From Microcella indica (GTDB lineage Bacteria > Actinomycetota > Actinomycetes > Actinomycetales > Microbacteriaceae), in contig NZ_CP058670.1 in NCBI RefSeq assembly GCF_013414345.1, positions 682,001-746,000 on the forward strand: DNA of 64,000 nt, in the 5' to 3' direction. The position numbers and the translations under genes are program-made. Positions 41,360 to 51,172 of the stretch are shown here, piece after piece. A model generated the notes under the pieces. The model was not told the DNA's origin, ran no database searches, and worked only from the letters and a program-made list of their open reading frames with translations. Within the stretch, counting starts at the first letter, position 1. Each line of letters starts with the position of its first letter.

Positions 41360-42952
41360 GTGTCCAAGCCCGTCGTGCTCATCGCCGAACAGCTGTCTCC
41401 CGCCACCGTCGACGCTCTCGGCCCCGACTTCGACGTGCGCCACGTCGACGGCACCGACCGCGCCGCCCTGCTCGCCGCCCTGCCGGAGGCGCACGCGATC
41501 CTCATCCGCTCGGCGACGCAGGTCGACGCCGAGGCGATCGCCGCCGGCTCCGCCCTCAAGGTCGTCGCGCGCGCCGGGGTCGGGCTCGACAACGTCGACG
41601 TCAAGGCTGCGACCGAGGCGGGCGTCATGGTCGTCAACGCGCCCACGAGCAACGTCGTGAGCGCCGCCGAGCTCGCGGTCGGGCACATCCTCGCCCTCGC
41701 CCGCCACATTCCCGAGGCGAACGCCTCCATGAAGGCGGGGGAGTGGAAGCGCTCCGCTTTCACGGGCTTCGAGCTGTACGAGAAGACCATCGGCATCGTC
41801 GGCCTCGGCCGCATCGGCACCCTCGTCGCCCAGCGTCTCGCCGGGTTCGAGGTCGAGCTGCTCGGCTTCGACCCCTACGTTCCACCGGCGCGCGCCGCGC
41901 AGCTCGGCGTGACGCTCGTGACCCTCGACGAGCTCATGGAGCGCAGCGACGTCATCACGATCCACATTCCCAAGACGCCCGAGACCACGAACCTCATCAG
42001 CACGGACGAGTTCGCGAAGGCGAAGCCCTCCCTGCGCATCGTCAACGCGAGCCGCGGCGGCATCATCGACGAGGATGCCCTGCACGAGGCCCTCGCGAGC
42101 GGCCTCATCGCCGGCGCGGGCCTCGACGTCTTCGTGAGCGAGCCGCCGAAGGGCTCCCCGCTGCTCGACCTGCCCACCATCCAGCTGACGCCGCACCTCG
42201 GCGCCTCGACCGACGAGGCGCAGGAGAAGGCCGGGGTCTCGGTCGCCAAGTCGGTGCGCCTCGCGCTCGACGGCGAGCTCGTTCCCGACGCCGTGAACGT
42301 GGCCGGTGGCACGATCGATCCGAGCGTGCGCCCGGGCATCCCGCTCATGGAGAAGCTCGGCCAGGTCTGGGCGAGCCTCGCCGATCACTCGTTCGCGAGC
42401 ATCGACGTCGAGGTGCGCGGCGAGATCGTCGCGCACGACGTGGGCGTGCTCAAGCTCGCCGCCCTCAAGGGCATCTTCGGCCGTATCTCCTCCGAGCAGG
42501 TCAGCTACGTCAACGCGCCGCTGCTCGCCGAGCAGCGCGGCGTCGAGGTGCGCCTCATCACCGACGAGGTGAGCGAGGAGTACCGCAACCTACTGACGAT
42601 CCGCGGCTCGCTCGCCGACGGCACGCAGCTGTCCGTGAGCGGCACGCTCGTCGGCGCGAAGCAGGTGCAGAAGATCGTCGAGATCAACGGCTACGACGTC
42701 GAAGTGCCCATGGCGGAGCACTTCATCGTCATGCTCTACACCGACCGGCCGGGCATCGTCGCGGTGTACGGCAAGGAGTTCGGCGAGGCCCAGATCAACA
42801 TCGCCGGCATGCAGATCGCCCGGCACACCGCGGGCGGGCCGGCACTGAGCGTGCTGACCGTAGACTCGCAGGTGCCGGACGAGCTGCTGGAGCGCTTGCG
42901 CGGCGAGATCGATGCCTCGTTCCTGCGCGAGATCACGCTCTACGAGGCCTGA
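41360..42952 (+). CDS. serA: D-3-phosphoglycerate dehydrogenase, long form
   Basis: 530-residue enzyme for the first step of serine synthesis. ~1-310 are the catalytic/NAD domains: GIVGLGRIGTLVAQRL, then NASRGGIIDE (Arg) and QLTPHLGASTDEAQEKAG (His). ~320-450 are the allosteric substrate-binding domain and ~455-530 the ACT domain (YTDRPGIVAVYGKEFGEAQINIAG), as in mycobacterial type I enzymes inhibited by serine. GTG 41360 follows a weak GAGG; the longer open frame upstream is antisense to moeA and is not used. A tetraloop hairpin follows the stop. Confidence 0.96.
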   Translation: MSKPVVLIAEQLSPATVDALGPDFDVRHVDGTDRAALLAALPEAHAILIRSATQVDAEAIAAGSALKVVARAGVGLDNVDVKAATEAGVMVVNAPTSNVVSAAELAVGHILALARHIPEANASMKAGEWKRSAFTGFELYEKTIGIVGLGRIGTLVAQRLAGFEVELLGFDPYVPPARAAQLGVTLVTLDELMERSDVITIHIPKTPETTNLISTDEFAKAKPSLRIVNASRGGIIDEDALHEALASGLIAGAGLDVFVSEPPKGSPLLDLPTIQLTPHLGASTDEAQEKAGVSVAKSVRLALDGELVPDAVNVAGGTIDPSVRPGIPLMEKLGQVWASLADHSFASIDVEVRGEIVAHDVGVLKLAALKGIFGRISSEQVSYVNAPLLAEQRGVEVRLITDEVSEEYRNLLTIRGSLADGTQLSVSGTLVGAKQVQKIVEINGYDVEVPMAEHFIVMLYTDRPGIVAVYGKEFGEAQINIAGMQIARHTAGGPALSVLTVDSQVPDELLERLRGEIDASFLREITLYEA

Positions 42953-42962
42953 CCCCTCAGGC

Positions 42963-42980
42963 CCGACCCCTCTGGGTCGG
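42963..42980. terminator. hairpin between convergent serA and DUF6458 genes
   Basis: CCGACCC-CTCT-GGGTCGG is a perfect 7-bp stem with a 4-nt loop, 11 nt after the serA stop and 5 nt before the end of the leftward gene. No T-run; plausible bidirectional terminator in a high-GC genome. Confidence 0.45.
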
Positions 42981-42984
42981 CGCG

Positions 42985-43230
42985 CTAATCGACCGGGTCG
43001 GTCGTGGTGCGGCGCGTCGTGCTCGCACCGGATGCGGGGTCGACGGTCGTCTCCTGCGTTGCCGAACGACGACGGGCCATGAGGACACCGCCGATGATGA
43101 TGGTGATGGCACCGGCCACCATGAGGATGTAGCCGACCGTGGACAGCTCGATCCAGTCGAGGCTGACGTTGACGGCGAAGGCGAAGATCGCGCCAACGGC
43201 AAACAGGAAGATTCCGAAACCAATGCTCAT
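42985..43230 (-). CDS. DUF6458 family two-helix membrane protein
   Basis: 81 residues. MSIGFGIFLFAVGAIFAFAV and LSTVGYILMVAGAITIIIGG are two helices, followed by a basic, Thr-rich tail (~55-81). This pattern is the actinobacterial DUF6458 family, function unknown. ATG 43230 is selected because AAAGGA lies 8 nt before it; the longer frame has no support. It stands alone, diverging from leuB. Confidence 0.85.
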   Translation of the reverse strand: MSIGFGIFLFAVGAIFAFAVNVSLDWIELSTVGYILMVAGAITIIIGGVLMARRRSATQETTVDPASGASTTRRTTTDPVD

Positions 43231-43408
43231 GACGTGGTCCTTTCGTTGTGACCCCGGTAGGAGTCGACTGAGACCGTAGCGCGGGCCGCGCCTGCTCGCG
43301 AGGTTCCCGACCCGGGCGACGTGGGGTAAGACGCTAGCCTGAGAGCGGCAGATCGGCGCAGGAGTGCGGATCCTGCCCGTTGACTGAGAATCGCCTGATG
43401 GAGGCCCC

Positions 43409-44464
43409 GTGATCCGCACCCGCACCCTCGACCTCGCCGTCATCGCCGGCGACGGCATCGGCCCTGAAGTCACCGCCGAGGCGCTGCGCGTGCTGCGCGC
43501 CGCCGTGGGCGACGAGGCGACGGTCACGCAGACGGATTACCCGCTCGGTGCCGCGCACTACCTCGCGACCGGCGAGATTCTCGGCGACGAGACCCTCGAG
43601 AAGCTCGCCCAGCACGACGCCATCCTGCTCGGCGCCGTCGGCGGGGACCCGCGCGACCCGAAGCTCGCGGGCGGCATCATCGAGCGCGGGCTGCTGCTGA
43701 AGCTGCGCTTCGCGTTCGACCACTACGTCAACCTGCGCCCCACGCGCATCCTGCCCGGCGTCACCTCACCGCTCGCCGATCCCGGTGAGGTCGACTTCGT
43801 CGTCGTGCGCGAAGGCACGGAGGGGCCCTACGTGGGCAACGGCGGCGCGCTGCGCGTCGGCACGCCGCACGAGATCGCCAACGAGACGAGCGTCAACACC
43901 GCCTTCGGCATCGAGCGCGTCGTGCGCTTCGCCTTCACCCAGGCCGCCGCGCGGCGGCAGAAGCTCACCCTCGTCCACAAGACCAACGTGCTCGTGCACG
44001 CGGGCGGGCTCTGGCAGCGCGTCGTGACCGCGGTCGCCGCCGAGCACCCCGACGTGAGCGTCGACTACCTGCACGTCGACGCCGCCACGATCTTCCTGGT
44101 CACCGACCCGGCGCGCTTCGACGTCATCGTGACCGACAACCTGTTCGGCGACATCCTCACCGATCTCGCCGCCGCCATCGGCGGCGGTATCGGCCTCGCC
44201 GCCTCGGGCAACCTCAACCCGAGCGGCGACTTTCCCAGCATGTTCGAGCCGGTCCACGGCTCGGCGCCCGACATCGCCGGCCAGCAGAAGGCAGACCCGA
44301 CCGCGGCGATCCTCTCCGTGGCGCTGCTGCTCGAGCAGAGCGGCCTCGGCGAGGCCGCGGCCCGTGTGACGCGCGCCGTCGAAGCCGACCTCGCCGCGCG
44401 CGGCTCGACTCCGCGCAGCACCGTCGAGATCGGCGCGGCGATCGCGGAGGCCGCCGCGGCCTGA
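43409..44464 (+). CDS. leuB: 3-isopropylmalate dehydrogenase
   Basis: 351-residue NAD-dependent decarboxylating dehydrogenase of leucine synthesis. [18 protein letters not shown] is the family start; [37 protein letters not shown] and [31 protein letters not shown] contain the substrate and metal residues. GTG 43409 follows GGAGG at about 4-8 nt. It precedes ilvE by 102 nt in the same direction, both serving branched-chain amino acids. Confidence 0.95.
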   Translation: MIRTRTLDLAVIAGDGIGPEVTAEALRVLRAAVGDEATVTQTDYPLGAAHYLATGEILGDETLEKLAQHDAILLGAVGGDPRDPKLAGGIIERGLLLKLRFAFDHYVNLRPTRILPGVTSPLADPGEVDFVVVREGTEGPYVGNGGALRVGTPHEIANETSVNTAFGIERVVRFAFTQAAARRQKLTLVHKTNVLVHAGGLWQRVVTAVAAEHPDVSVDYLHVDAATIFLVTDPARFDVIVTDNLFGDILTDLAAAIGGGIGLAASGNLNPSGDFPSMFEPVHGSAPDIAGQQKADPTAAILSVALLLEQSGLGEAAARVTRAVEADLAARGSTPRSTVEIGAAIAEAAAA

Positions 44465-44566
44465 GCCGAGCATCCCGCACGGGCGTCATGCGACAGCCCG
44501 GAGTACGCTAGACCAACGCTTCACCGGCGCGCAGACGCGCCGCCGTCGACCTGCCGAGGACACACC

Positions 44567-45679
44567 ATGACGATCTCGCTGCCCCTAGCCCAGAAGGACC
44601 TCACGTTCGCGGTGACGCGCAACGAGTCTGCGGCGAGCGACGCCGATCGCGCGGCGATCCTCGCCAACCCCGGCTTCGGCAAGACCTTCACCGACCACAT
44701 GGTCGACGTGTGCTGGAGCGAGCACGGCGGCTGGCACCGGCCCCGCGTGCAGCCCTACGGCCCCATCGCCCTCGACCCCGCGGCGAGCGTGCTGCACTAC
44801 GGCCAGGAGATCTTCGAAGGGCTCAAGGCCTACCGCCACGCCGATGGCTCCATCTGGTCGTTCCGCCCCGACGCCAACGCGCGCCGCATGCAGGCCTCCG
44901 CGCGGCGCATGGCGCTGCCTGAGCTGCCCGAGGAGTACTTCATCGAGTCGCTGCGGCAGCTCGTCGCCGTCGACGGCGACTGGGTGCCGACCGCGCCGGA
45001 GACGAGTCTCTACCTGCGGCCCTTCATGTTCGCCAAGGAGGCGTTCCTCGGCGTGCGACCCGCCCACAAGGTCGCCTACTACGTCATCGCCTCCCCGGCG
45101 GGTGCCTACTTCCCTGGCGGTGTGAGCCCCGTCTCCATCTGGCTCTCCACCGAGTACTCGCGCGCGGGCAAGGGCGGCACGGGCGCCGCCAAGACGGGTG
45201 GCAACTACGCCGCCTCGCTCGTGGCGCAGGCCGAGGCCGCCGAGCACGGCTGCCAGCAGGTGCTCTTCCTCGACTCCGTCGAAGGGCGCTACCTCGAAGA
45301 GCTCGGCGGCATGAACATCGTGCTCGTGACGCGCGACGGCACGCTCGTGACGCCGCAGAGCCCGTCGATCCTGCCCGGTATCACGCGCGACTCCGTGCTG
45401 CAGCTCGCCGAAGACCGCGGCCACACCGTCGAGCGCCGCCAGGTCTCGATCGACGAGTGGCGCGAGGGCGTCGCGAACGGCGACATCGTCGAGGCGTTCG
45501 CGTGCGGCACCGCCGCCGTCATCACGCCCATCGGCGTGATCTCGGCCCGCGACTTCACGATCGGCTCCGCCGACGCCGAGCCTGGTGAGCTCACGATGTC
45601 GCTGCGCGAGGAGCTCACCGACATCCAGTACGGGCGCCGCCCCGACCCGCACGGCTGGATGCTGCGCCTGGATGCCTGA
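44567..45679 (+). CDS. ilvE: branched-chain amino-acid aminotransferase
   Basis: 370-residue class IV aminotransferase for the last step of valine, leucine and isoleucine synthesis. [20 protein letters not shown], then [10 protein letters not shown] with nearby pyridoxal-phosphate site residues, [11 protein letters not shown] and [15 protein letters not shown] mark the fold-type IV enzyme. ATG 44567 is preceded by GAGGA. The end overlaps the next membrane-protein gene by 8 nt. Confidence 0.95.
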   Translation: MTISLPLAQKDLTFAVTRNESAASDADRAAILANPGFGKTFTDHMVDVCWSEHGGWHRPRVQPYGPIALDPAASVLHYGQEIFEGLKAYRHADGSIWSFRPDANARRMQASARRMALPELPEEYFIESLRQLVAVDGDWVPTAPETSLYLRPFMFAKEAFLGVRPAHKVAYYVIASPAGAYFPGGVSPVSIWLSTEYSRAGKGGTGAAKTGGNYAASLVAQAEAAEHGCQQVLFLDSVEGRYLEELGGMNIVLVTRDGTLVTPQSPSILPGITRDSVLQLAEDRGHTVERRQVSIDEWREGVANGDIVEAFACGTAAVITPIGVISARDFTIGSADAEPGELTMSLREELTDIQYGRRPDPHGWMLRLDA

Positions 45680-46097
45680 GCACGAGTTCGCCCGCATGCC
45701 CGGCTGGGCGCAGGCGGGCACTCTCGCGATCGTCCTGCTGCTCGGCACCGTGCTCGGCTTCATCGGCACGTTCTTCCACCAGTCGCTGCCGCCGATCGGG
45801 CTCATCGTCGCCCTCGGGACGGTCGGACTGTTCCTCACGGGGCTGCGCAGCTGGGCATCCGTGCGGTCGCCCGCGGCGACGGGCGCGCTCGGGGTCGCCG
45901 GCATGAGCGCGATCCTGAGCCTGCCGGTCGGCGGCACGGTGCTCGTGCCCGCCAACGCCGTCGGCCTCGCCTGGACCTTCGGCGTCGCACTCATCGCCCT
46001 CGTCGTGATCGCGTGGCCCGACCCTGCACGGCTCTCACGGCTTCGGGCCGTTAGCATGGAGGGGCCCGCCAAAGAGAAGGACTCGACTGCACCGTGA
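45672..46097 (+). CDS. membrane protein between ilvE and fdxA (possibly DUF6113)
   Basis: 141 residues with four hydrophobic segments between ~12 and 120 ([19 protein letters not shown] and others) and a short hydrophilic end. Small proteins of this size and position before fdxA-dapC recur in Microbacteriaceae; DUF6113 is a tentative family name. ATG 45672 overlaps the ilvE stop and its own stop overlaps fdxA as GTGA, so it is part of the ilvE-fdxA-dapC transcript. Function unknown. Confidence 0.7.
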   Translation: MPEHEFARMPGWAQAGTLAIVLLLGTVLGFIGTFFHQSLPPIGLIVALGTVGLFLTGLRSWASVRSPAATGALGVAGMSAILSLPVGGTVLVPANAVGLAWTFGVALIALVVIAWPDPARLSRLRAVSMEGPAKEKDSTAP

Positions 46098-46414
46098 CCT
46101 ACGTCATCGCCCTCCCCTGTGTCGACCTCAAGGATCGCGCCTGCATCGACGAATGCCCCGTCGACTGCATCTACGAGGGTGACCGGATGCTCTACATCCA
46201 CCCCGACGAGTGCGTCGACTGCGGCGCCTGCGAGCCGGTGTGCCCTGTCGAGGCCATCTACTACGAAGACGACACCCCCGAGAAGTGGGCCGACTACTAC
46301 ACGGCTAACGTCGAGTTCTTCAAGGAGATCGGCTCTCCCGGTGGAGCAGCCAAGGTCGGCGTCATCCACTACGACCACCCGATCGTGGCCGCGCTGCCGC
46401 CGCAGCAGCAGTAG
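46094..46414 (+). CDS. fdxA: 7Fe ferredoxin
   Basis: 106-residue ferredoxin with one [3Fe-4S] and one [4Fe-4S] cluster. The ligands lie in PCVDLKDRACIDECPVDCIY and CVDCGACEPVCPVEAI. The longer C-terminal half (DDTPEKWADYYTANVEFF) is typical of the actinobacterial FdxA. GTG 46094 overlaps the upstream stop. It delivers electrons to oxidoreductases or P450s; it is a conceivable partner for the molybdoenzymes in the window, though distance argues only weakly for that. dapC starts 8 nt later. Confidence 0.95.
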   Translation: MTYVIALPCVDLKDRACIDECPVDCIYEGDRMLYIHPDECVDCGACEPVCPVEAIYYEDDTPEKWADYYTANVEFFKEIGSPGGAAKVGVIHYDHPIVAALPPQQQ

Positions 46415-46422
46415 CCGTACCG

Positions 46423-47538
46423 GTGGGTATCGCGTTACCCGACTTCCCGTGGGACTCCCTCGCGCCCCACGCGGCGCGCGCCCGTGAGCACGCCGACGGG
46501 ATCTGCGACCTCTCCGTCGGATCGCCCGTCGACCCGACGCCCGACGTCGTGCGCGAGGCGTTGCGCGCGGCCACGGATGCCCACGCCTACCCGCAGACGA
46601 CGGGCACGGCCGAGCTGCGCGCGGCGATCGTCGACTGGTACGCCCGCCGACGCGGCGTGAGCGGGCTCGGCCCCGACGCGGTGCTGCCCACGATCGGCTC
46701 GAAGGAGCTCGTCGCGTGGCTGCCGCTCCTGCTCGGGCTCGGCCCCGGCGACGTGGTCGTGCACCCCACGGTCGCCTACCCCACCTACGCCGTCGGCGCG
46801 GCCCTCGCGCGTGCGACCGCCGTCGCCGCCGACGACCCCGCGCTGTGGCCCGCCGAGGTGCGCCTCGTGTGGCTCAACAGCCCCGGCAACCCCACGGGAG
46901 CGGTGCTCGACGTCGACGCCCTGCGCGCTGCCGTCGCGCGAGCCCGCGAGCTCGGCGCCGTCATCGTCAACGACGAGTGCTACGCCGAACTCGGCTGGGA
47001 TGCCCCGTGGGCGGACCGGCCAGCGCCGAGCATCCTCGACCCGCGCGTGGTCGGAGACGGCCCCCCGACCGGCGTGCTCAGCGTCTACTCGCTCAGCAAG
47101 CAGTCGAACCTCGCCGGCTATCGCGCCGCGTTCCTCGCCGGCGACGAGAAGCTCGTGCGGAGCATCCTGCAGGTGCGCAAGCATGCCGGCCTCATGCCGC
47201 CCGCGCCCGTGCAGGCGGCCATGATCGCCGCCCTCGGAGACGACGTCCACGTCGCCGAGCAGAAGGAGCTCTATCGCGCGCGACGGGATGCCCTCGCCGC
47301 AGCCGTGCGCACCGCGGGACTGCGCATCGACCACTCCGAAGCCGGGCTGTACCTGTGGTGCACGCGCGACGAGCCCGCCCTCGACACCGTCGCCTGGTTC
47401 GCCGAGCAGGGCATTCTCGTCGCCCCCGGCACCTTCTACGAGGGTGAGCAATCGCGCCACGTGCGCCTCGCCCTCACGGCGAGCGATGAGCGCATCACCG
47501 CGGCGGCCGCGCGCTTGGTCTCATCCTCCAACGCCTGA
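46423..47538 (+). CDS. dapC: succinyldiaminopimelate transaminase
   Basis: 371-residue fold-type I aminotransferase for lysine/diaminopimelate synthesis (N-succinyl-2-amino-6-oxopimelate to N-succinyl-diaminopimelate). LVWLNSPGNPTGAVL, VNDECYAELGW and SVYSLSKQSNLAGYR (pyridoxal-phosphate Lys) are visible. The fdxA-dapC order and nearby dapD/dapE distinguish it from other class I aminotransferases. GTG 46423 is 8 nt after fdxA. Confidence 0.92.
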   Translation: MGIALPDFPWDSLAPHAARAREHADGICDLSVGSPVDPTPDVVREALRAATDAHAYPQTTGTAELRAAIVDWYARRRGVSGLGPDAVLPTIGSKELVAWLPLLLGLGPGDVVVHPTVAYPTYAVGAALARATAVAADDPALWPAEVRLVWLNSPGNPTGAVLDVDALRAAVARARELGAVIVNDECYAELGWDAPWADRPAPSILDPRVVGDGPPTGVLSVYSLSKQSNLAGYRAAFLAGDEKLVRSILQVRKHAGLMPPAPVQAAMIAALGDDVHVAEQKELYRARRDALAAAVRTAGLRIDHSEAGLYLWCTRDEPALDTVAWFAEQGILVAPGTFYEGEQSRHVRLALTASDERITAAAARLVSSSNA

Positions 47539-47652
47539 GCGTCTGCGTTGGCGGGTGGCGCACTGGCTCCCATTTGCGCCTAGGCTGTATGCGGACCACT
47601 CCCGCACGCCACCACACATCGGCGCGCAGCGGAGGGTCCTCTCCCCAGAACC

Positions 47653-47715
47653 GTCCAACGCGGACACACGACCGATGCGGACACGTCCAACCCGGACACG
47701 ACCAACGCGAGGAGG
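47653..47715 (+). repeat. short direct repeats in the gltA leader
   Basis: GTCCAACGCGGACACACGAC (47653-47672) recurs as GTCCAACCCGGACACGAC (47685-47702), with one more GATGCGGACAC between. The block ends in the GAGGAGG ribosome site of gltA. An ATG at 47675 is in frame with gltA and would add 15 Arg/Thr/Pro-rich residues, but GTG 47720 has the better signal. Confidence 0.6.
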
Positions 47716-47719
47716 CGCA

Positions 47720-49006
47720 GTGAGCGACGCCGATCAGAAGGCCACCCTGCAGTTCCCGGGAGGAACCGCGGAGTTCCCGATCCTGACGAGCGTCGACGGC
47801 GCTTCCAGCATCGACGTCTCGACGCTGACGATGCAGACCGGTCTCACCGCGCTCGACTACGGCTTCGTCAACACCGCCTCGACGCAGAGCGCCATCACCT
47901 ACATCGACGGCGACAACGGCGTGCTGCGCTACCGCGGCTACGCCATCGAGGATGTCGCGGCCAACGCCTCCTTCCTCGAAGTGGCCTGGCTGCTCATCTA
48001 CGGTGAGCTGCCCACGCCCTCCGAGCTCGACGCCTTCGACTCGCGCGTGCGCCGCCACACGCTCCTCCACGAAGACCTCAAGCGCTTCTTCGACTCCCTC
48101 CCGCACCAGGCGCACCCCATGTCGGTGCTCTCCTCCGCGGTCTCGGCGCTCTCGACCTACTACGGCGACTCCCTCAACCCGCACGACCCCGAGCAGGTGG
48201 AGATCTCGACGATCCGCCTCCTCGCGAAGCTGCCCGTCATCGCCGCCTACGCGCACAAGAAGTCGGTCGGGCAGGCCTTCCTGTACCCCGACAACTCGCT
48301 GAGCTTCGTCGACAACTTCCTGCGCCTCAACTTCGGCACGATGGCCGAGCCGTACGAGATCAACCCCGTGCTGTCGCAGGCGCTCGAGCGCCTGCTCATC
48401 CTGCACGAGGACCACGAGCAGAACGCCTCAACCTCGACGGTGCGGCTCGTCGGCTCGACGCAGGCCAACCTCTTCGCCTCCATCTCGGCGGGCATCAACG
48501 CGCTCTCGGGCCCGCTGCACGGCGGCGCGAACGAGTCGGTGCTGAGCATGCTCGGGCGCATCCGTGACAGCGGAGAGAGCGTCGAGCGGTTCGTGGAGCG
48601 CGTCAAGAACAAGGAGGACGGCGTCAAGCTCATGGGCTTCGGGCACCGCGTCTACAAGTCGTACGATCCGCGCGCGAAGCTCGTCAAGGAGAGCGCGGAT
48701 GCCGTGCTCGCCGACCTCGGCATGAGCGACCCGCTGCTCGACATCGCTCGCGAGCTCGAGCAGATCGCGCTCGGCGACGACTACTTCATCGAGCGCAAGC
48801 TGTACCCCAACGTCGACTTCTACACAGGCGTCATCTACAAGGCGATGGGCTTCCCGACGCGCATGTTCACGGTGCTCTTCGCCATCGGGCGCCTGCCCGG
48901 CTGGATCGCCCACTGGCGCGAGATGAACGACGACCCGCGTACGAAGATCGGCCGCCCCCAGCAGCTGTACACGGGTTCGGCTGCGCGCGACTGGCCCCAG
49001 CGCTAG
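47720..49006 (+). CDS. gltA: citrate synthase
   Basis: 428-residue type II citrate synthase, entry to the TCA cycle. LRYRGYAIEDVA, SGPLHGGANE with the catalytic His, FGHRVYKSYDPRAK with the second His and Arg, and YPNVDFYTGVIYKAMG with the catalytic Asp are in place. GTG 47720 follows GAGGAGG by 5 nt, the strongest ribosome site in the window. The 181-nt gap from dapC and the leader repeats suggest its own promoter. It converges with dapD. Confidence 0.96.
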   Translation: MSDADQKATLQFPGGTAEFPILTSVDGASSIDVSTLTMQTGLTALDYGFVNTASTQSAITYIDGDNGVLRYRGYAIEDVAANASFLEVAWLLIYGELPTPSELDAFDSRVRRHTLLHEDLKRFFDSLPHQAHPMSVLSSAVSALSTYYGDSLNPHDPEQVEISTIRLLAKLPVIAAYAHKKSVGQAFLYPDNSLSFVDNFLRLNFGTMAEPYEINPVLSQALERLLILHEDHEQNASTSTVRLVGSTQANLFASISAGINALSGPLHGGANESVLSMLGRIRDSGESVERFVERVKNKEDGVKLMGFGHRVYKSYDPRAKLVKESADAVLADLGMSDPLLDIARELEQIALGDDYFIERKLYPNVDFYTGVIYKAMGFPTRMFTVLFAIGRLPGWIAHWREMNDDPRTKIGRPQQLYTGSAARDWPQR

Positions 49007-49024
49007 CAGCACCCGCACCGCGGG

Positions 49025-50029
49025 CTACGCGTGCAGGGCCTCGTTGAGCTGCGCGCCCGCGCCCGTGCGGGGCAGCACCTCGACGGCGCCCGTGAGCGAG
49101 TTGCGGCGGAACAGCAGCCCCGCTACCCCGCTCAGCTCGGCGGCCTTCACGGCGCGAGGCAGGCCATCCGGCCCGGTCGTTCCGTCGACCACGTAGACCT
49201 TCTGGCCGGCGGTCACGTAGAGCCCCGCCTCGACCACCGAGTCGTCGCCGAGCGAGATGCCGATGCCGCTGTTCGCACCGAGCAGCGCGCGCTCGCCGAT
49301 CGCGACGCGGTGCGTGCCGCCGCCCGAGAGCGTGCCCATGATCGATGCGCCGCCCCCGATGTCGGTGCCGTCGCCGACGACGACGCCCTGGCTGATGCGG
49401 CCCTCGACCATGGAGGCACCGAGGGTTCCGGCGTTGAAGTTGATGAAGCCCTCGTGCATCACCGTCGTGCCGGGCGAGACGTAGGCGCCCAGGCGCACGC
49501 GGGAGGCGTCGGCGATGCGCACGCGCGGCGGCGTGACGTAGTCGAGCATGCGCGGGAACTTGTCGATGCCGAGCGGCGAGAGGCCCGCACGCTGCAGTCC
49601 GGGGCGCAGCGCGTCGAGGTCGTCGGGGTGCAGGGGGCCGCCCGTCGTCCACATCACGATCGGCAGGTGGCCGAAGACGCCGTCGAGGTTGATGCTGTTC
49701 GGCAGCACCAGCCGGTGGCTGAGCAGGTGCAGGCGCAGGTAGGCGTCGGGGGTGGAGGCGGGGGGCGCATCCAGCTCGATCTCGACCGTGCGGGCCTCGA
49801 GGCGCACGCCGCGCCGCTCGTCGTCACCCTGCAGGCGGGCGATCTCGGCGGGGACGATGTACGGGTCGCGGCCCTCCGGCAGCGAGCCGAGGTGCGGTTC
49901 GGGGTACCACGTGTCGAGCACCTCGCCGTCGCTCGCGCGCACCGTCGCGAGGCCGTAGCCCCAGGCGTGGGTCGGCGCGGTGCCGTCGGCGGGGGTGTCA
50001 GTCGCGGTGGGGGAGGTGCTCGAGGCCAT
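49025..50029 (-). CDS. dapD: tetrahydrodipicolinate N-succinyltransferase (actinobacterial type)
   Basis: 334 residues. DapD succinylates tetrahydrodipicolinate using succinyl-CoA in lysine/diaminopimelate synthesis. The N-terminal domain ([22 protein letters not shown]) is that of the actinobacterial class. The left-handed beta-helix is seen as hexapeptide repeats from ~180 to 270 ([42 protein letters not shown]). ATG 50029 lies 6 nt after a TAGCCT box. It diverges from dapE. Confidence 0.94.
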   Translation of the reverse strand: MASSTSPTATDTPADGTAPTHAWGYGLATVRASDGEVLDTWYPEPHLGSLPEGRDPYIVPAEIARLQGDDERRGVRLEARTVEIELDAPPASTPDAYLRLHLLSHRLVLPNSINLDGVFGHLPIVMWTTGGPLHPDDLDALRPGLQRAGLSPLGIDKFPRMLDYVTPPRVRIADASRVRLGAYVSPGTTVMHEGFINFNAGTLGASMVEGRISQGVVVGDGTDIGGGASIMGTLSGGGTHRVAIGERALLGANSGIGISLGDDSVVEAGLYVTAGQKVYVVDGTTGPDGLPRAVKAAELSGVAGLLFRRNSLTGAVEVLPRTGAGAQLNEALHA

Positions 50030-50035
50030 GACCCC

Positions 50036-50061
50036 AGGCTACCGGGGCGCCGAACTAGGCT
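50036..50061. promoter_or_regulatory. divergent leaderless promoters, dapD / dapE
   Basis: Leftward TAGCCT (50041-50036) is 6 nt from the dapD ATG; rightward TAGGCT (50056-50061) is 7 nt from the dapE GTG. The two -10 boxes face each other across 14 nt, so polymerases compete for the same DNA. No Shine-Dalgarno in either gap. Confidence 0.6.
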
Positions 50062-50068
50062 GGGCGAC

Positions 50069-51172
50069 GTGACCGCCACCCTTCCCGTGCGCGCCGGCGT
50101 CGTCGGCCTCACCCGCGCCCTGTGCGACCTGCCCAGCGTCTCCAGCGATGAACGGATGCTCGCCGACGCCCTCGAGGCGACGCTGCGAGCCGAGGCGCCC
50201 CACCTCGAGGTCACGCGCGACGGCGACGCGGTCGTCGCCCGCACGCAGCTCGGGCGCGCGCAGCGGATCATCGTCGCCGGCCACATCGACACCGTGCCCA
50301 TCAACGACAACCTGCCGACACGGCTCGAGGGCGACGAGCTCACCGGCACCCTGTGGGGGCGCGGCACGGTCGACATGAAGGGCGGCGTCGCGGTCGCCCT
50401 CGCCCTCGCGGTCGAGCTCACCGAGCCCGTGCACGACGTCACGTGGGTCTGGTACGACCACGAGGAGGTGGAGGCGACCCTCAACGGTCTCGGCCGTCTC
50501 GCGCGCACGCACCCCGACCTGCTCGCGGCGGATTTCGCGATCCTCGGGGAGCCCTCCAACGGCGTCGTCGAGGGCGGCTGCAACGGCACCGTGCGCGTCG
50601 AGCTGCGGGCGTCCGGCCGTCGGGCGCACTCGGCGCGGTCGTGGATGGGCGTCAACGCGATCCAGGCCCTCGCGCCCGCACTTGCCGCGCTCGCCGCCTA
50701 CGAGCCCGCGACGGTGGAGGTCGACGGGCTCGCCTACCGCGAGGGCCTCAACGCCGTGGGCGTGAGCGGGGGAGTGGCCGGCAACGTCATCCCCGATGCG
50801 GCCGTGCTCACCGTCAACTACCGCTTCGCCCCCGACAAGACGGTCGCGCAGGCGCTCGAGCACGTGCGCTCGGTGCTGCTGCCCGGTGATGACGACGGGC
50901 AGGGCCTCGAGCTGGTGGTGACCGACGAGTCTTCCGCGGCCCGCCCGGGCCTGGATGCTCCGCTCGCGCAGCACTTCGTGGCAGCGGTCGGCGGCACTCC
51001 CGCACCCAAGTACGGCTGGACGGACGTCGCGCGCTTCGCCGAGCTCGGCATCCCCGCCGTCAACTACGGTCCCGGCGACGGCTCGCTCGCCCACGCCGAC
51101 GACGAGCGCGTGCCGGTCGAGCAGATCCTCGCGTGTGAGCGGGGCCTTCGCGCGTGGCTGAGCGGGCAGTAG
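50069..51172 (+). CDS. dapE: succinyl-diaminopimelate desuccinylase
   Basis: 367-residue M20-family zinc amidohydrolase releasing LL-diaminopimelate and succinate. Metal and catalytic residues sit in IVAGHIDTVP, GRGTVDMKGG and WYDHEEVEA; the dimerisation lid follows (VRVELRASGRRAHSARSWMG) and TDVARFAELGIPAVNYGPGD has the last ligand region. GTG 50069 is fixed by a -10 box 7 nt before it; longer upstream frame is antisense to dapD. The stop overlaps the next gene by 19 nt. Confidence 0.93.
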   Translation: MTATLPVRAGVVGLTRALCDLPSVSSDERMLADALEATLRAEAPHLEVTRDGDAVVARTQLGRAQRIIVAGHIDTVPINDNLPTRLEGDELTGTLWGRGTVDMKGGVAVALALAVELTEPVHDVTWVWYDHEEVEATLNGLGRLARTHPDLLAADFAILGEPSNGVVEGGCNGTVRVELRASGRRAHSARSWMGVNAIQALAPALAALAAYEPATVEVDGLAYREGLNAVGVSGGVAGNVIPDAAVLTVNYRFAPDKTVAQALEHVRSVLLPGDDDGQGLELVVTDESSAARPGLDAPLAQHFVAAVGGTPAPKYGWTDVARFAELGIPAVNYGPGDGSLAHADDERVPVEQILACERGLRAWLSGQ

